Shown one piece after another: positions 5,886 to 5,984 of a stretch of 5,984 nucleotides of DNA (the first letter of the stretch is position 1; each line of letters opens with the position of its first letter). The translations under genes were made by a program, and so were the position numbers. Origin of the DNA: Methanosarcinales archaeon (GTDB lineage Archaea > Halobacteriota > Syntropharchaeia > Alkanophagales > Methanospirareceae); assembly GCA_030621945.1 (NCBI GenBank), contig JAUXGS010000064.1:1-5984 (forward strand), given 5' to 3'. The notes under the pieces were generated by a model. It was not told the DNA's origin. It did not search any database and saw only the letters and a program-made list of their open reading frames with translations.

Positions 5886-5984
5886 TTAATTGTCACCTTC
5901 ATACTCCGTACTCAAGACCTCTCTTATATGCTCTGCTGTTTTCTCACCCACATGTTCTACCTCCATCAATTCCTTCAAGTCGGA
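5886..5984 (-). CDS. C-terminal fragment of a helix-hairpin-helix protein (possibly XPF/Hef-type repair nuclease)
   Basis: Only the last 32 codons are inside the window, running off the right edge and ending at TAA (5886-5888). They read as a helix, the hairpin EVEHVGEKTAEHI, a second helix IREVL, and a short acidic tail. G-x-K-T-A after a short hydrophobic helix is the DNA-backbone-binding HhH signature. A C-terminal HhH ending in IREVL...EYEG is typical of the archaeal XPF/ERCC4-Hef family. Other HhH proteins such as Hel308-like helicases cannot be excluded from so little sequence. It precedes mptE on the same strand with a 55-base gap, so the two may share a transcript. The HhH call is fairly safe; the protein family is a guess. 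Confidence 0.55.
   Translation of the reverse strand, partial: SDLKELMEVEHVGEKTAEHIREVLSTEYEGDN

Overview
The window looks archaeal and probably comes from a euryarchaeal methanogen or an anaerobic methane- or alkane-oxidising relative (inference). Three things point that way. It has a GHMP-type shikimate kinase, the archaeal replacement for bacterial AroK. It has an MptE-type 6-hydroxymethyl-7,8-dihydropterin pyrophosphokinase, used to build tetrahydromethanopterin. It also shows archaeal control signals: TATA-like boxes about 25-40 bases before starts, GGTGAT/GAGG ribosome sites, and U-tract terminators without hairpins. There are no RNA genes, CRISPR arrays, insertion sequences or phage genes.

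Layout. On the minus strand, branched-chain aminotransferase (83-1015) follows shikimate kinase (1085-1984), with 69 bases between them. A 242-base divergent intergenic region (1985-2226) separates this pair from two plus-strand tandem paralogues (2227-3621 and 3714-5078). Both paralogues are FAD/NAD(P)-dependent disulfide oxidoreductases of the CoA-disulfide reductase/NADH oxidase type. Each is followed by the same 9-mer, GACCCAAAC, and a T-tract. Converging on them from the right are mptE (5162-5830, minus) and, upstream of it, the last 32 codons of a minus-strand gene ending in a helix-hairpin-helix motif (5886-5984).

How the genes relate. The left pair is amino-acid biosynthesis (valine/leucine/isoleucine and the shikimate pathway). 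The right end is C1-carrier cofactor synthesis next to a likely DNA-repair gene. The oxidoreductase pair is the least ordinary part. Both copies keep the FAD fingerprints and the single redox cysteine (Cys48), but both depart from the usual family at the second ATG motif, at the residue that normally selects NAD(H), and at the C-terminal YAPP motif of the dimer interface. Each copy also has a private extra cysteine arrangement: a CxxC in the first and an FDPC motif in the second. No gene in the window identifies their substrate. I found no strong evidence of a wholly new multi-gene system; the oxidoreductase pair is the best candidate for undescribed biochemistry.
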